A stretch of DNA of 64,000 nt from Cornus controversa (GCA_026545225.1 CM048845.1:18445001-18509000); one strand, 5' to 3'. Numbered from the stretch's first letter, positions 34,111 through 46,275 are shown. Made by a program: numbers and translations. The notes: generated by a model from the sequence alone, not told the origin.

Positions 34111-35210
34111 AGAGATTCAAACCTGGGTGGGTCCCATGTAGTTATAACAGGATTTGGTTTATATTGACCAACCACTTCTTGGTCTCAAGACTTGAAACTA
34201 TCATAACACAGCCTTTTTATTTCAGTTGGATTGCTGGGCCTGTCCTTATTTGACTGCAGTTTCTGCATGCATAAGAAAAGCTGAAATAATTTGTATCTCA
34301 GTACATATATGCATGAATACTTTGGGTAGGAATGCTAATTGAACCATTTAGACAGGAAACAGCCATGCCTGCCCTGAAATGGAGAGGTTTCTGGAGGTCT
34401 TTGCGGAGTTTAGGCTGCTTTCAGACCAAGTATTGAAATCCAAAGTACATTTGGGGTAGGGTAGGCAAAAGGATAAACACCCTGCTCACCCCACCCCAAT
34501 TGCATCAGCTACAAAAGTGCAAGGAACCATGTATATGGGCAGCAAGGCACTGGTTCTTTGTCCCAAATAGATGATGATTAGAAGGTGAAACCTCAAGGCT
34601 TCTATAATGGAGCTCCCTGCACGTCTTTCTACTTGTCCACATAGACAGTCAAAACCATGGGGCATCAGCGGGATTGGGGTCAAAAGTTTTAAATGCATTC
34701 TGCAGTTTCAAGGTTTGAAATATTAAAAAAATACCCCCCTACCCTCAAATAGGAGGAGAGGGGTTCTAGCCCCATTGTGGGCAATGTGTGTGAGTACTTA
34801 CCTGATAAATATATATATATACACACACACAAGTAGTGGGGAATTATTATTATTTTTTTTACTATATTTTTTTAAATCCCGCCCTGCCCTGTGCTGTGGT
34901 CAGGAAACGGCTGCCCCATGCCAAGGCTGTCCTATTGCCATCCCCATTTCTTGGTGGATGGATGCTTAAATTTTTCGCATGAGTAAACTTTGATTGGCAG
35001 GCGCCAATCATCGCATCATCATGGTCTGCAGTATGCTCAGTGCTGTTGTCCTTCAAGTTTTTGGACTAGGTAACTTAACTCAATTGTCTTTTGGCCAGAG
35101 ACAGTAGTGTTTGTCATCATGTTTTGTACATCAATGCCATTGATGATTTGATGAATTGTTTAGCTAATTAGTTAGATACAACTGTTTATCTCTGCATTTA
35201 TGTATTGCAG
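34111..35210. other. Rest of the pseudogene's last intron
   Basis: No gene is seen. A (TA)n(CA)n tract lies at 34809-34831. Short ORFs here have no recognisable similarity. The 3' splice acceptor TATTGCAG ends at 35210. Confidence 0.4.
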
Positions 35211-36040
35211 GTACATCAATAGGGAAGAGATATGCAAGAACAGATGAACTTGGAGTTTCCCTTGCCATTACAGTGGATTCAACATCCTCGGTGACAATCC
35301 GGGAGAGGAACAGCAAACAACAAATTCATATTAGTGTAGAGGAGGTGGAATCTGTAGTTAAGGAGGTGACTGATGGTCTGAGCACTTGGGGTGATATGCA
35401 GTGGAAATTCCCGACTCATTCATATGTGTCTGCCGATGATTGAACTTGATAGGTAATACTCAGCTTATTATCAGCACAGAAGGTATTTGATATTGTCAAA
35501 TTGGCTTTGTTATACATCAATAACTTAAAAATGTTTTATCAGCAAGACCAAGTGAATGTGAAATATTATGACATTTCTTTGGTTGTTAAGACTGACACGT
35601 CTTATTTCTCATACAATACAAAATGCTGGCTCCTTTGAGATTCAATATCCAAGTATTTTGCAGCACATATACAGAATTTAGTGTCTTACACTCTGGCTCT
35701 CGGCCTTGCATATCAGATTCATTTTTTTCTAATAAATAAAGGACTTTCACCATGGAATTATGGGTGGAAAATGGCTTTTAACGTGTTTGACATGATTGAA
35801 TGCACTGGAAGATGCATTTTTAATGTAGTTGGAACAGATAGTCTACTTGTCTTTTGTTCTTGAGTCGATTACCTACTTGAAAGAACCTCAGGCAGGCAAC
35901 AAGCCTTGTTGATGGTTTTACATTTTGGTGACCTGCTTGCTCTTGTTCACCCAACCTTGCTCGTGCAGCTGATTATGTTCGATACTGATGTAGGGTTTTG
36001 AGCTAGAGAAAATTCTAACTAAACTATCTTGGTCCAGGTG

Positions 36041-36172
36041 GTCATTTTCATAAAATTGTCTGTATTGGTGATTGAGCTTTGTGAAGTCATTTTCATAAAA
36101 TTGTTGTGATGATGATTGAGCTTTGTGGTCTCATTTTTATGAAATTGTTGGTTGTTGGTGATTGAGCTTTTC
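36041..36172 (+). repeat. ~44-bp tandem repeat x3
   Basis: Copies begin at 36041, 36086 and 36129; each has TCATTTTYATRAAATTGT followed by GATTGAGCTTT. Confidence 0.85.
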
Positions 36173-36929
36173 TGGACATGATGCAGTCTTGCTCCCGTCC
36201 AAGCTTGCCCATCAGAATTCATTTCTTGATATGAAAAATAGGGCAATGGGATCGGTTGGGGACTCGGGGTGAAATAGGTTCACTTAGTACAGTTAGTATC
36301 TACAATTCTTTGAAGACTGAAGGAACAAAATTGTGTTAAAAGAGTATTTATCTCATGGTCTTGCCTCTCTTTGCTTGTGATATAAGGAGATTTGTATCTA
36401 TATATATATTGGATTGATGCATGCCCTTCACCTGCAGACCTAGTTACAATAGGTGTGCCCAGAAGTGAGTTACTAGCAAAGTCTCCCAAAAGTTTGTTAC
36501 CAGCTAAAAGTAGCTTACTGTGGGTAATCAATCCAATTGCTGTCTGAAACACCATTCTCGCACACAAGCTTCTATTAGGCATAACTTAACATAGGCTAAT
36601 TTTTGGTCATGCAAAGAAATATACTCTACTCTAGTTCAGGTTACAATTGTTGTAAGAGAGATGATTCCTTAGCTGAAACCGTTGGATGAAATACTAAACC
36701 GTGGGTCTTGACCACCAAGGTGCATCTGAGGGTGGTCTTCAGACCCTCAGTTAAGCATTTTGGCTGATGGCAATACTCTTTCCGATTGTGTGAAATGGAT
36801 TAAAGATAGATAGTGGAGATCTGAATTTCAACGGTAGTTTCTTCCATCTGTTAAACAATCAAGTAGATATACATATATATATGTATATGCAGATTGTGTA
36901 TATTGGTGTATTTTGGAAGCTGTAAATTT

Positions 36930-37125
36930 ATATATATGTATACACAGATGGTGTATTTTGAAAGATGTAAACAAGCTCACGAGTCGAGCTCTAGCAAACT
37001 ATATGTATATACAGATGGTGTATTTTGAAAGATGTAAACGAGCTCACGAGTCGAGCTCTAGCAAACTATATGTATATACAGATGGTGTATTTTGAAAGAT
37101 GTAAACGAGCTCACGAGCTGAGCTC
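36930..37125 (+). repeat. 67-bp tandem repeat x3
   Basis: ACAGATGGTGTATTTTG recurs at 36944, 37011 and 37078, exactly 67 bases apart, each followed by GAGCTCACGAG and CTAGCAAACTATATG. The last copy diverges after GAGCTCACGAGC. A further half copy (GGTGTATTTTGGAAGC) precedes at 36905. Open frames here follow the repeat. Confidence 0.92.
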
Positions 37126-38141
37126 GAGTTTGCTCAAACTAGTTATCAATTTTGAAAATGATTTGAAAACTAATTAAGATGATTTTTTTTTTTTTTGTGA
37201 AATTAAGTTGTCAAGTAGAATCCATTGAAGTGATCCATTGCTCTGTACATTCTATTACATGGAATATTTATTGGAAACAATATAACTATATGGGATATTT
37301 ATTGGAAACAATGGCCCTGTTTGGTATGTACTTGGTTTTGATGTTTTGTTTTTGGACTGACACTGTTCATACTATTGGAGTCCAAAACATGTTCTGTGCC
37401 GGGCCACCAATTCTGTTTTGTCTTAAAACGTTTGAGAAATACTGGCCCAAAATTGAAACACCAATTTGGTGTTTTGCTTGATTCTGATACTGTAGCATCA
37501 AATGGAACCCTAACACAGCTCCAGAATTCTCTCTGTCCTCTATCATGTTCTCTCTTTGGCGATTGAAGGTGATTTCAGTGCCTCTCCCCAATTTCACGAA
37601 CAACATCAAAGTTTGAAGCTCCTCTTTGCATTTTTTCGAGTTCAAAACCCTACCACAACTCGCGCATCACGATTCACTGCCTTTCTCCAATTTCGTGAAG
37701 AACATCAAGGATATACTGTGAGTTCTCTTTTCTAAATTTTTTTCTTAATGTATAACTAAAATATTACCTTACCATGATTTTGTCTTGTTAAATCAAAATG
37801 AAACTAGCTATTTGCAACCGATGAATGAAATAGTAATATATATAGTGGGAGAAAATGATTTTCATGTGTGTTAGGTGACAGATATATTACCCCCATTTTA
37901 CAACCTTTCATCGATTATCATAACTTCAGTGGGTGACAGTGATGAGAACTGATTTTTACATGGCTAGGTCACAATGTACCCCATGTTAATTACTTTTAAT
38001 CATTATATATACTTCTATGACTAATGTTGAGGGATTGAAAAATCATTTTTAGAATAATGTTGGATCTCACGGACAGTTCCTGTAAATTGGATTTACAGAT
38101 TTCTTCAATCGTGTCTTTAATTATTTATTTGCCTTTTTCAG

Positions 38142-38489
38142 ATTATTAGGGAATGTTTCATTGGTCACTGGTGGTGCCACTGGCATTGTTGTCCGTCTAT
38201 TCCATAGGCACGGTGCAAAAGTTTGTGTTGTTGACATCCAAGACGAACTTGGTCAGCATTTATGCGAATCCCTTGATGGCAACCTAAATACATGTTTTTT
38301 CCGCTGTGATGTCACCATAGAGGACGACGTTCGCGGTGCAGTTGACTACACAGTTGATAAATTTGGTACACTGAGGAGGAGAGGACTGATGATGCCTTGG
38401 AAGGTTTCCATGCTTTTGTTGGCAATAATGTTCTTCATGTGAGGTTTCAAGACAAAGTTGCTGAGTACTTGTTGGTTGTGAAATTATAG
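38142..38489 (+). pseudogene. ABA2-like short-chain dehydrogenase, internally deleted
   Basis: The start LLGN-VSLVTGGATGI and RLFHRHGAKVCVVDIQDELG matches the NAD-binding N-terminus of xanthoxin dehydrogenase (ABA2/SDR110C-type) proteins, which convert xanthoxin to abscisic aldehyde. The usual GESI after GATGI is missing. After VDKFGTL the next codons, in another frame, read EERTDDALEGFHAFVGNN, a segment that normally lies well over 100 residues further on. The catalytic Ser and YxxxK lie in the lost part, so the locus is dead. A CAG acceptor precedes the fragment (38139-38141), suggesting it was an internal exon. Confidence 0.8.
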
Positions 38490-39098
38490 TTCTTTATTTT
38501 TGTTGCTGACCTGCAAATATTAGAAGGCTTGCAATTGGTGTACTTGGTCAGTTATATATAGAACCTGAATTTGAATCTTTGTGGAAATTTAATGGTACAT
38601 TTGGAGTTGTTTTTGAAGTGGATGAACATTGTTATTGTATTGATGATCTTATTCCAGCAACTGAATCAGTGAGAAATGGTTGTTTTTCTTGCTTCTTGTG
38701 GTTTTAAAGTTCATGACAAGTAATGCATAAATTGGCTCACAGACATCACATGAAAATAGGATGATAAAGTGCAAGAACTGAAGATTTTGGGATTCACTGA
38801 GTCAGTCCATCAGTCTATTATTTCTCTCTATTTTTCTTTGATTTTTAAGGTGAAGTTGGACTACAAAACCAAAGGGACCTTTTTCCTAAGGTTATAATTT
38901 CCCATTCCTGAATTTTTCTGAAGGTGGGATTTAATTTTGAAACTCTGGTAAGATTGCTTAGAAAATTTCAAGTAAATCTATGAAGGATTCGGTATTTATC
39001 ATTGTACACAAATTCCATTGTCCTGTTTGTACACAAACAAATATTAAATATTCAACTAAAAAGCAAAGTAACCATGTGTGAAGTTTGAACTCCCTAAG

Positions 39099-39365
39099 GG
39101 GGTGTTTGGTTTGTGTTTTGTGTTGGGTGTTTATGTTGCAGGCCCGCTACAGTAACTAAATATAGGCCCAAAACGTGTTTGGTGAGATTTGTTTTATTGT
39201 GCACAGTAGTATAACATTTCAAAAAAAAGGCCCCAAATACAAAACAGCCTTGGGCTGTTTTTGGTGTTTTAAGCACTGTAGTGGGTGAAGTGGTCCAACA
39301 CGTATACTGTAGCGGAGGCCACAAAAGCCCAAAATTCGCAACAGGTATATTGGGCAAAATTAGAG
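39099..39365. mobile_element. MITE-like sequence with GTTTGGTTTGTG end
   Basis: GGGGGTGTTTGGTTTGTGTTTTG opens a stretch with CGCTACAGTAACTAAAT and later CACTGTAGTGGGTGAAG and TACTGTAGCGG motifs, typical of hAT- or Harbinger-like non-autonomous elements. Its partner end is not certain. Confidence 0.35.
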
Positions 39366-39730
39366 TATTTTTGGCCGATCCTAGTCTCTCCTTTGTGATG
39401 GCGATTGTGGCGATTCGGTACTGAAACCCTAGAGTTTGTTCATGTTGAAGGAGCAGAACTCACACCAAGTAACGATTCTGAAACCCAGTCGTCGATCCAT
39501 TCTCTCTCCTTTGTGGTGGCGATTCGCAACTCTGAAACTCTAGTTTGTTCATTTTGAAGAAGCACAACTCGATCCAAGTACATGAAGTAACGATTCTGAA
39601 ACCCCAACGATTCCGAAACCCCAGTCGTCGATCGATTTTCTCTCCTCTATGAAGGTGAAACCCTAGTTTGTTTCGTGTTGAAGGAGCAAAGATTTTGGAT
39701 CCAGATCTTGGAAATACACCATAAAATTAT
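39366..39730. repeat. Imperfect ~120-135-bp repeat x3
   Basis: TCTCTCCTTTGTGRTGGCGATT occurs near 39388 and 39507 and a weaker form near 39641. Each is followed by CTGAAAC(C)CTAG...GTTTGTTCATGTTGAAGGAGCA-like sequence. There is no coding support. Confidence 0.55.
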
Positions 39731-40007
39731 TGTAAGGCCCCAATCTGTTCTCTCTCCTTCTTTACTTAATCTTAAGTGGGATATATAAATGTGGGTGTCA
39801 ATATAGGACTTGAGAAGAAGTTTGACAAGTCAACCTATGCCAACATGGCAGTCACGTCACAAGTGAAAGAGGCCTATGTCCTGAGAGCTCGAGCACCACT
39901 AATCGAACTTCTAGGCCCATCCTACGAGCGCAATGGCCCAAGCCCACTGCTCAAGAATCACCATCTAAAGCCTTCGAAACCCCACAGCCCCAATGCTACA
40001 GTTCAAT

Positions 40008-40742
40008 ACCTCGAGAGCTATCTCTCGAGCACCGTCAACAAAGCCTCGAGATCTATCCCTCGAGCACAAACAACAAAGCATCGAGAGCCATCTCCCTAGC
40101 ACTGTCAACAAAGCCTCGAGATCTATCCCTCGAGCACAGTCACTAAAGCCTCGAGAGCCGTCTCTCAAGCACTGACAATAAAGCCTCGAGAGCCGTCTCT
40201 CGAGCACTGACAATAAAGCCTCGAGATCTATCGCCCGAGCACAGTCACTAAAGCCTCGAGAGCCATCTCTCGAGCACTGTCAACAAAGCCTCGAGGTCTA
40301 TCTCTCGAGCACAGTCACTAAAGCCTCGAGAGCCATCTCTTGAGCACTGTTAACCAAGCCTCGAGGTCTATCCCTCGAGCACAGTCATTAAAGCCTCGAG
40401 AGCCATCTCTCGAGCACTGTTAACAAAGCCTCGAGACTCATCTCTCGAGTGTAGACAACAAAGCCTTGAGAGCCCTCTCTCGAGCACCGTCTACAAAGCC
40501 TCGAGGTCTGACTCTCGAGCACAGTCGCTAAACCCTCGAGAGGCATCTCTCGAGGACTGTCAACAAAGCCTCGAGACCTATCCCTCGAGTGCAGACAACA
40601 AAGCCTCGAGAGCCATCTCTCGAGCACTATCAACAAAGTCTCGAGAGCCACCTCTCGAACACTGTCAATAAAGCCTCAAGGTCTGTCTCTCGAGCACAGT
40701 CACTAAAGCTTCAAGGTCTGCCTTTCGAGCACAGTCACTCTT
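40008..40742 (+). repeat. 35-bp minisatellite, 21 units
   Basis: Units of the form GCCTCGAGAGCCATCTCTCG + AGCACTGTCAACAAA recur without any length change from 40043 to 40742 (20 x 35), with one more unit at 40008. Two variants tend to alternate: one with GAGAGCCATCT and CACTGTCAACAAA, the other with GAGGTCTATCC and CACAGTCACTAAA. Because 35 is not a multiple of three, all frames are open in part; the predicted Ser/Arg/Pro-rich peptides are probably not made. Confidence 0.93.
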
Positions 40743-41120
40743 TACAAGAGAGCCAGTCCTCGAGCACGAACAACAAAGCCTCCGGGCCTGGCCCTCGGGC
40801 ATCACTCACAAACACTAAGTGTACAAAAGCATTCTCACAAACAAACCCTACAGTGCAGCAAGGATGGGGATTGGCAAGTCCCACCCCCTTTCGTAGCCAC
40901 GTAACAGGGTCCAAGCGGGATATCAAAAGGGTTTTGGATTGGAGGATGAACAATAGAGAAAGCCCAACTAAATCAAAGGGGCCTAGTTAGTGGAACAGTG
41001 AGCGATGTTTTGCCATAATAGAGACTCTTACCATCACCATTAATGCTCTGGCAAAGAGTAATTAATACAGCCAACTACCACCGCTAAAGGTTGCCTGAAG
41101 GCATTCAATGCAAAAGAGAG

Positions 41121-41236
41121 GAGGTGACACCTTAGGTGTTTAGGTTACTCATGACCTAAGTACCTCTGACTCAGAAAGGAGGTGATACCTTAGGTGTTTA
41201 GGTTACTCATGACCTAAGTACCTCCGACTCAGAAAC
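41121..41236 (+). repeat. 58-bp tandem duplication
   Basis: GAGGTGACACCTTAGGTGTT at 41121 recurs at 41179 as GAGGTGATACCTTAGGTGTT, with near identity over 58 bases each. Confidence 0.92.
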
Positions 41237-41434
41237 AGGTGACTCGGAACTAATAACTTTCTATAAATAGAGAACTCTGTGATAATGGCAAGGTAGGTCC
41301 TACCCTCACTATCTTCTCCATTAACTAGCTCTAATTGTTTCCCCTCTGGTCTGAATACTCTCTGGCTCCTTCATAGTTGTGTTGACTACCCCATTTATTA
41401 TATAAGTTACTATCATCGATAACGAACCCCTACA

Positions 41435-44400
41435 ATAGATTATCAGCAACGAGACGTTAATGATGAATGCTTTATATATATTCGAGACTTTTAAGTTGAT
41501 CATAACTAATGTGATTAGAATAAATGTGAGTCCTTAATCTGTCTTCTTCTTGTATATGGGTATGTAATATGATATTACAATATCATAGTTACATTAGATG
41601 TATATATGCCAATGTTGTGTATTATCGTATAGTAGGTATAAAGGTTTGCATTTGTTTTCAATTTATCTACATGCTGGTATATACTTGTTGTTAATTGATT
41701 TGTATGCCTATATTGAACGCTCACTTCTGTGTTCTTGACAGCTTACTTTTGATATTAATTTTTAAAAAATTTGTCAAGTATCTAGTTACAGTTGGGAATG
41801 AGCTGGTGCAACAATAAGCTTCTGGAACTCTTTTTAAAAATATATGTATATCGGCGTTCCAAACTTGTCCTAATTCTGATGCAGGATGGGTTGGGTTCGG
41901 AAATCTTTTTTTATTTGTGGGACGGATGGAGGTGAGTTTGAGAAGAGAGTCTAGAATTTTTATACATAAATATTTTATGATAAAGATGTGTTGACATGAC
42001 AATCCTTTAAAATGTATAGGAAACCGATACCACAAAGACAAAGGAAGAAAGTAACATTTCATATATAGAATCACAGTGACTCAACAAACATTATTTTGTG
42101 ATAAATTATTGTAGTACCCGTGGCTATAATAGGATTGTAATCAATAAGGCTATGAGTAACAATAACCAATAATCAAGTGTACATTATCAGTCAAAGACAC
42201 AACAAAGAACAAGAAATATCTATTATGCATGCAGTTATATGTACATGGAAGCACAGAATAATTACGTTGACTCCTCACCTCCTCCCATGCCTAGTACTTA
42301 TTTGGTAGAACCTTCTTATATAGTCCCTTTTCTATATATATATGATGATTAGACTAATCAATAAATTGATGAACATTGATTCTCTTTGTACTTATACTTT
42401 ATATCTTATGTTCAAGATTTTTCACTCACGTGTTGATGAGTATTTACTATTTAGTAAGTGTCAGTTACTTCTCTGAAATTAAAATGTTGTTTTAAATTAT
42501 GGATGATTTGTCATACAAGTGTTAGCATCCGATACTCTTTGAGACTCTCCCACAGAGATTATTCCTTCATAGAATTGTGAATATTTCCTGGGTTGTAAAA
42601 AGGCTAACAAGTACACACGTCATTGTAATTATTCATTACACAAGCTAATTACACCAAATTTGCTTAATGGGTAAATGATAGTTTTATAGTTGAAAATAGT
42701 GATATTGTACTTAATGGTATTATATTTATGTATATTGAGTCTTCAGGGAAGTATAGGACCTTCTATTTAACAATGTTTATGCTATTTCTCTCATGGTATT
42801 ATACTTTACATATATTGGGTCTTCAGAGATAGGATCTTCTATTTAACAATTTTTATGCAATTTTTCTCATTTACGACTCTTTTGAACTTGATGTAATAGT
42901 TATTTTGCATGATTTTAATCAAAAGAGATGGATCTTGATGATATACAATCAGATCTCAATGTCTTGAGAAAGTTATACAGTCTTTTACAAAATGATGGGC
43001 ATGGTTTGCAAAATGCAGGCTCAATAAATGTAAGTTTTCTTAACATTTAGACCATCTTTTCTACATATACTACTTCAATTGTCTATGAAAGTGAGCTACA
43101 CATATACACAAGTATAACATTTGTGCAATATATTTGAGATCTTCTATTAAAGTAAATAGCAAAGTAAAACTGAATTGTTAGCTAGGTAAGATGATTCAAA
43201 TTTTAAATCTGATGTGAATCCCTTTGAGGGTTGTTGTTGTTCACATGAGGAGCATGCCTGCCTTTCTTAAATACATGAGCATTTTGAAATTTCATCATTT
43301 TTGCCTATTCTTTTGAAAAGGGGGGAAAAGGAGACTTTCCTTTAATACCTTGTTGTATGCTCTAGGGTTTTAGACATGTAAGGCCTATGAGAAAACTAGT
43401 GAAGTGTTCATCAGCATTAGCTTGATGTTTGTGGCTTCAACCCAATATGTGCCAGACACAGTCATTATAGTGATATTGGTGCTTCTAGAACAAGCTGGGA
43501 TTTGAAAATTTTTGTTCTTCATCACTCTTATAGTGTATTCTATCAACAGTTATTTTTAGTTAATATTTAGAAATTTAGAAGGTAACCTTTTGGCCCTTTC
43601 TTTTTATATGACAAAATAAAAAGTTTTTGAGATGCTGAGCTACCTCAAAATTTATTCCCTTTTTCTTCTTCATGTGTTGATAGGATTGAATTTCTGATTA
43701 TCAGAAACTATATGTAAATTTTTGGCAGTTGTTCCCTGAAATTCTACTCAACTTGCACATAAAAATTGTTAATTAGCTTGGAGACAACTCTCTCTCTGAC
43801 ATACACATATACATGTTGTGTGGAAAACTATGGCCAATCCATTTCCTGGTACAAATTCGGTTACTCCCATAATGCAGACTAAAGAGAGGTTAGTTAGAAG
43901 GAGTGAGCTGAGACAAGTTGATGAGTTTGTTCTGGGCAAAAATGATTCGTTGAGCCAGGCTGGTGAATTTGTTCTGGGCACTTGGTTTCTAAAATTGAAA
44001 TTAGTTTGTATTCAGCTTTAATGGTGGTTCATGTATCTTTACTTTGCAGAAATATCGACTTGCCAAGTATATGCCACCAATTCGATCTTTTAGAAATATC
44101 GACTTGCCTAGTATATGTTAACATCAAGATGCAAAACAAAGTTCATAATCCTTCCAGGCTTGTGCACTTGGACCAGCCAAGATGCAGCACAATACCACAC
44201 CCCAGAGCATTCCACCATGAGCCATGGGATATGAAAGTTTATTATTGTATTAATATTTGATGAATTTGGATGTCAAATATTTTTTTTTGAATTTGAATAC
44301 TATGAATGAAGCTTTGGGTGGTTATTGGAAGAAGCATTTCTGCATGTGTGCTTATTGGTGGAATTGTACAATGATTTTTTTTCTTGAAAATGGTTTTTCT

Positions 44401-44890
44401 TCAGCTTTGTATCAGTATTTTTTTTTGGTTGTTTTCCTGGTTGAGATTTGAAGTCAACTTTTGTATTTTAATGGAAAGTAACTTTAATAAAATTAAAAAA
44501 AATGTTTTGAATACATTCTTTTGGTTATTTTGTTATCTATGTTTTGTATCGTCTTGGTTTCAAGTAGTAGGCTGAGCCCAGAATATCTAAAACCATAATT
44601 AATTGAGCAGCCAATTATACTATACATGGAACCATAATTATGAATCAAAAATTGCTTACCACCATTAGAGACAGGTTTTCAAATTGTCAAAACTCATAAT
44701 ATTTTCCTGTGGCGTTTACACTTGTAGGTATAAAAGAAAAAAGGTTGAGTTTTAATAGATTGATAAGAAACACTAGTAGACAATATTGAACTTCCTTACC
44801 AGCATTATATACTATATTGTTAGTTTATGTCATCAATTTTATATCATCAAAGGCTTACAAACAATTATATGACATCTATCTTCTGGATGT
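41435..44890. other. Mostly gene-free stretch
   Basis: One possible exon at 42929-43029 starts MDLDDIQSDLNVLRKLYSLL and ends at a GTAAG donor; it has plausible codon use but I do not recognise the family and no partner exons are clear. Around 43900-43980 the phrase GA(A/T)TTTGTTCTGGGCA occurs twice. Nothing else is supported. Confidence 0.3.
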
Positions 44891-45120
44891 ACTATCTGGC
44901 CTCCACGAGATCTATCCCACAATGAAAAATGCAAAAAAATGTTATGTGCACAAATTTTGCAGAAGATACACTATCTGACCTCCACGAGATCTATCCCACA
45001 ATGAAAAATGCAAAAAATTATTATGTGTACAAATTTTGCAGAAGATACACTATCTGGCCTCCATGAGATCTATCCCACAATGAAAAATGCAAAAAAATAT
45101 TATGTTTACAAATTTTGCCA
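44891..45120 (+). repeat. 79-bp tandem repeat x3
   Basis: ACTATCTGRCCTCCAYGAGA starts units at 44891, 44970 and 45049. Each contains CCCACAATGAAAAATGCAAA and ends ACAAATTTTGC. Confidence 0.92.
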
Positions 45121-45199
45121 ATCAACTACTAAAATTATGTCTATTATATAAATAATTAATTATAAAAATAAAATTTTAAAATGAAATAACAAATTAGAA

Positions 45200-46275
45200 A
45201 CAGTTAGTACCAAACATGCTTTTTGTTTTTGAATTTTATATTTTTGGCAGCAGTTGGAGTTACCAAACATGTTTTCAGTGTTTTATTCTCAAAATTTTTG
45301 ACGTTACCAAACGTGTTTTGCATGTTTCTGCTTCAATAATTCCTACAACGAAATTTCGTCACCAAACATACTTTCACTTTCAATTCAAAACATCATTCAA
45401 CAAAAACACTGTTTCTGTTTTATCTAAAAACAAAACACATACCAAACGGGCCCTAATTCACTGGGCATTCATGTTTGAAAATCATTATTCAAATAATCTT
45501 GTTACAATTTTCACAAGGATAAAATAAAATAGAACAAAAAAAGGACTAATAATACTAATATTTTGAATATCATATTAAAAATATGATAAATTACACTGAT
45601 CTTTTCTGATGAAAAAATTACACACGGATAAAGCATTTGAGGTGAAAGTACCTCTCTCCCCCTAAGGTTTGACATATGTGGTCAATGACACCATTGACGT
45701 TTTCTTTTGTTAGAATCGTCAATCAAATTTTTGAAAATAATCATTTTGCTCTTTCCTTCAATGATATTTTATATTAAATATTAAAATATTGAGGGTAAAA
45801 ATGATATTTTGCGCAAATTAATGCCCGTTAGAGGTTTAACGTCTACAGGAAAGGTTAGAGTAATAATGGCCGAATGTTCCACTCATGTGTTAACTTAATG
45901 CCCGTCAAAGGTTTAGACAAGTATTGTTAAAAATATATATATATAATTTATTTAAATATAATTGTGTCTAAATATTGGCAAATAACATTAATTTATTTTT
46001 ATAATAATTTTAATTATATATAATAATAATAATATTTTAAAACCAAACACTCAAACAGATTCATGCCAAACATGTTTATTAATTTTGCTCTAATTTTTTT
46101 GCCAACAGTTGGACTTACCAAACATGTTTTTGCATGTTTCTGTTTTAAAAAATTTAAAACAGATTTTCCTTACCAAACATGTTTTTAATTCCGTTAAAAA
46201 CACACTCATAACAAAACACTTATTACAGAAACAAAACACCAAAAACAAAACGCATGCCAAACAGACCCATAATAA
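45200..46275. mobile_element. MITE debris with CCAAACATG / CCAAACGGGCCC ends
   Basis: ACCAAACATGTTTT-type sequence recurs (45206, 45263, 45308, 45361, 46068, 46118, 46173), and two stretches end ACACATACCAAACGGGCCC (45435-45453) and GCATGCCAAACAGACCC (46252-46268), the mirror of the GTTTGGTATG-type end at 37311. At least two related MITE copies are present at 45200-45453 and 46065-46268. Superfamily is unresolved. Confidence 0.45.

Larger units (their letters stand above)
28937..35443 (+). pseudogene. Glycyl-tRNA synthetase pseudogene (C-terminal part)
   Basis: Glycine-tRNA ligase charges tRNA-Gly. Recognisable exons: 28937-29144, 29606-29665, 29740-29820, 30019-30424 and 35211-35443, all with GT-AG borders. 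They encode [59 protein letters not shown], then VFTPSVIEPSFGIGRI, NVFRFPPLVAP and the anticodon-binding domain GKRYARTDELGV through EVTDGLSTWGD. The family's N-terminal half is absent. In the first exon, KSHPK runs straight into NEMAHY in another frame, so about two internal exons' worth is lost. Two more nonsense changes occur: GAG to TAG at 29818-29820 and CAG to TAG at about 30349. The last intron (about 4.8 kb) is filled with mobile elements. Confidence 0.88.
35444..38141. other. Gene-free stretch with tandem repeats
   Basis: 35444-36040 is probably the former 3' flank of the synthetase gene. Two tandem arrays and a GTTTGG-type MITE end (about 37311, GGCCCTGTTTGGTATG) follow. No coding exon is supported before the SDR fragment at 38142. 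Confidence 0.35.
39731..41434 (+). mobile_element. Candidate solo LTR carrying a minisatellite
   Basis: The segment begins TGTAAGGCCCC and ends CCCCTACA, short inverted ends as in LTRs. A TATA box (TATAAATAG, 41262-41270) sits about 165 bases before the end, where an LTR promoter would be. Upstream lie the 35-bp array and a 58-bp tandem duplication (41121-41236). No primer site or pol is adjacent and the flanking 5-mers do not clearly match, so this is a tentative call. Confidence 0.42.

Noticed and set aside
40008-40742. CRISPR-like regular repeats
   Set aside because: Units are directly adjacent without unique spacers, and the context is plant nuclear DNA.
39776-40990. Protein-coding gene with KPREPSLEH-type repeats
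   Set aside because: The 35-base unit keeps all frames partly open, so the frames mirror the repeat. There are no domain, intron or start signals, and an LTR interpretation fits better.
43818-44021. Small protein with repeated EFVLG
   Set aside because: It is a short frame with one internal duplication and no splice or homology support.
37311-45453. One large transposon spanning the GTTTGGTATG end at 37311 and the CATACCAAACGGGCCC end at 45453
   Set aside because: The ends match as an inverted pair, but the same end type recurs at 46268 and nothing between them links to a transposase. Separate MITE copies are more likely.
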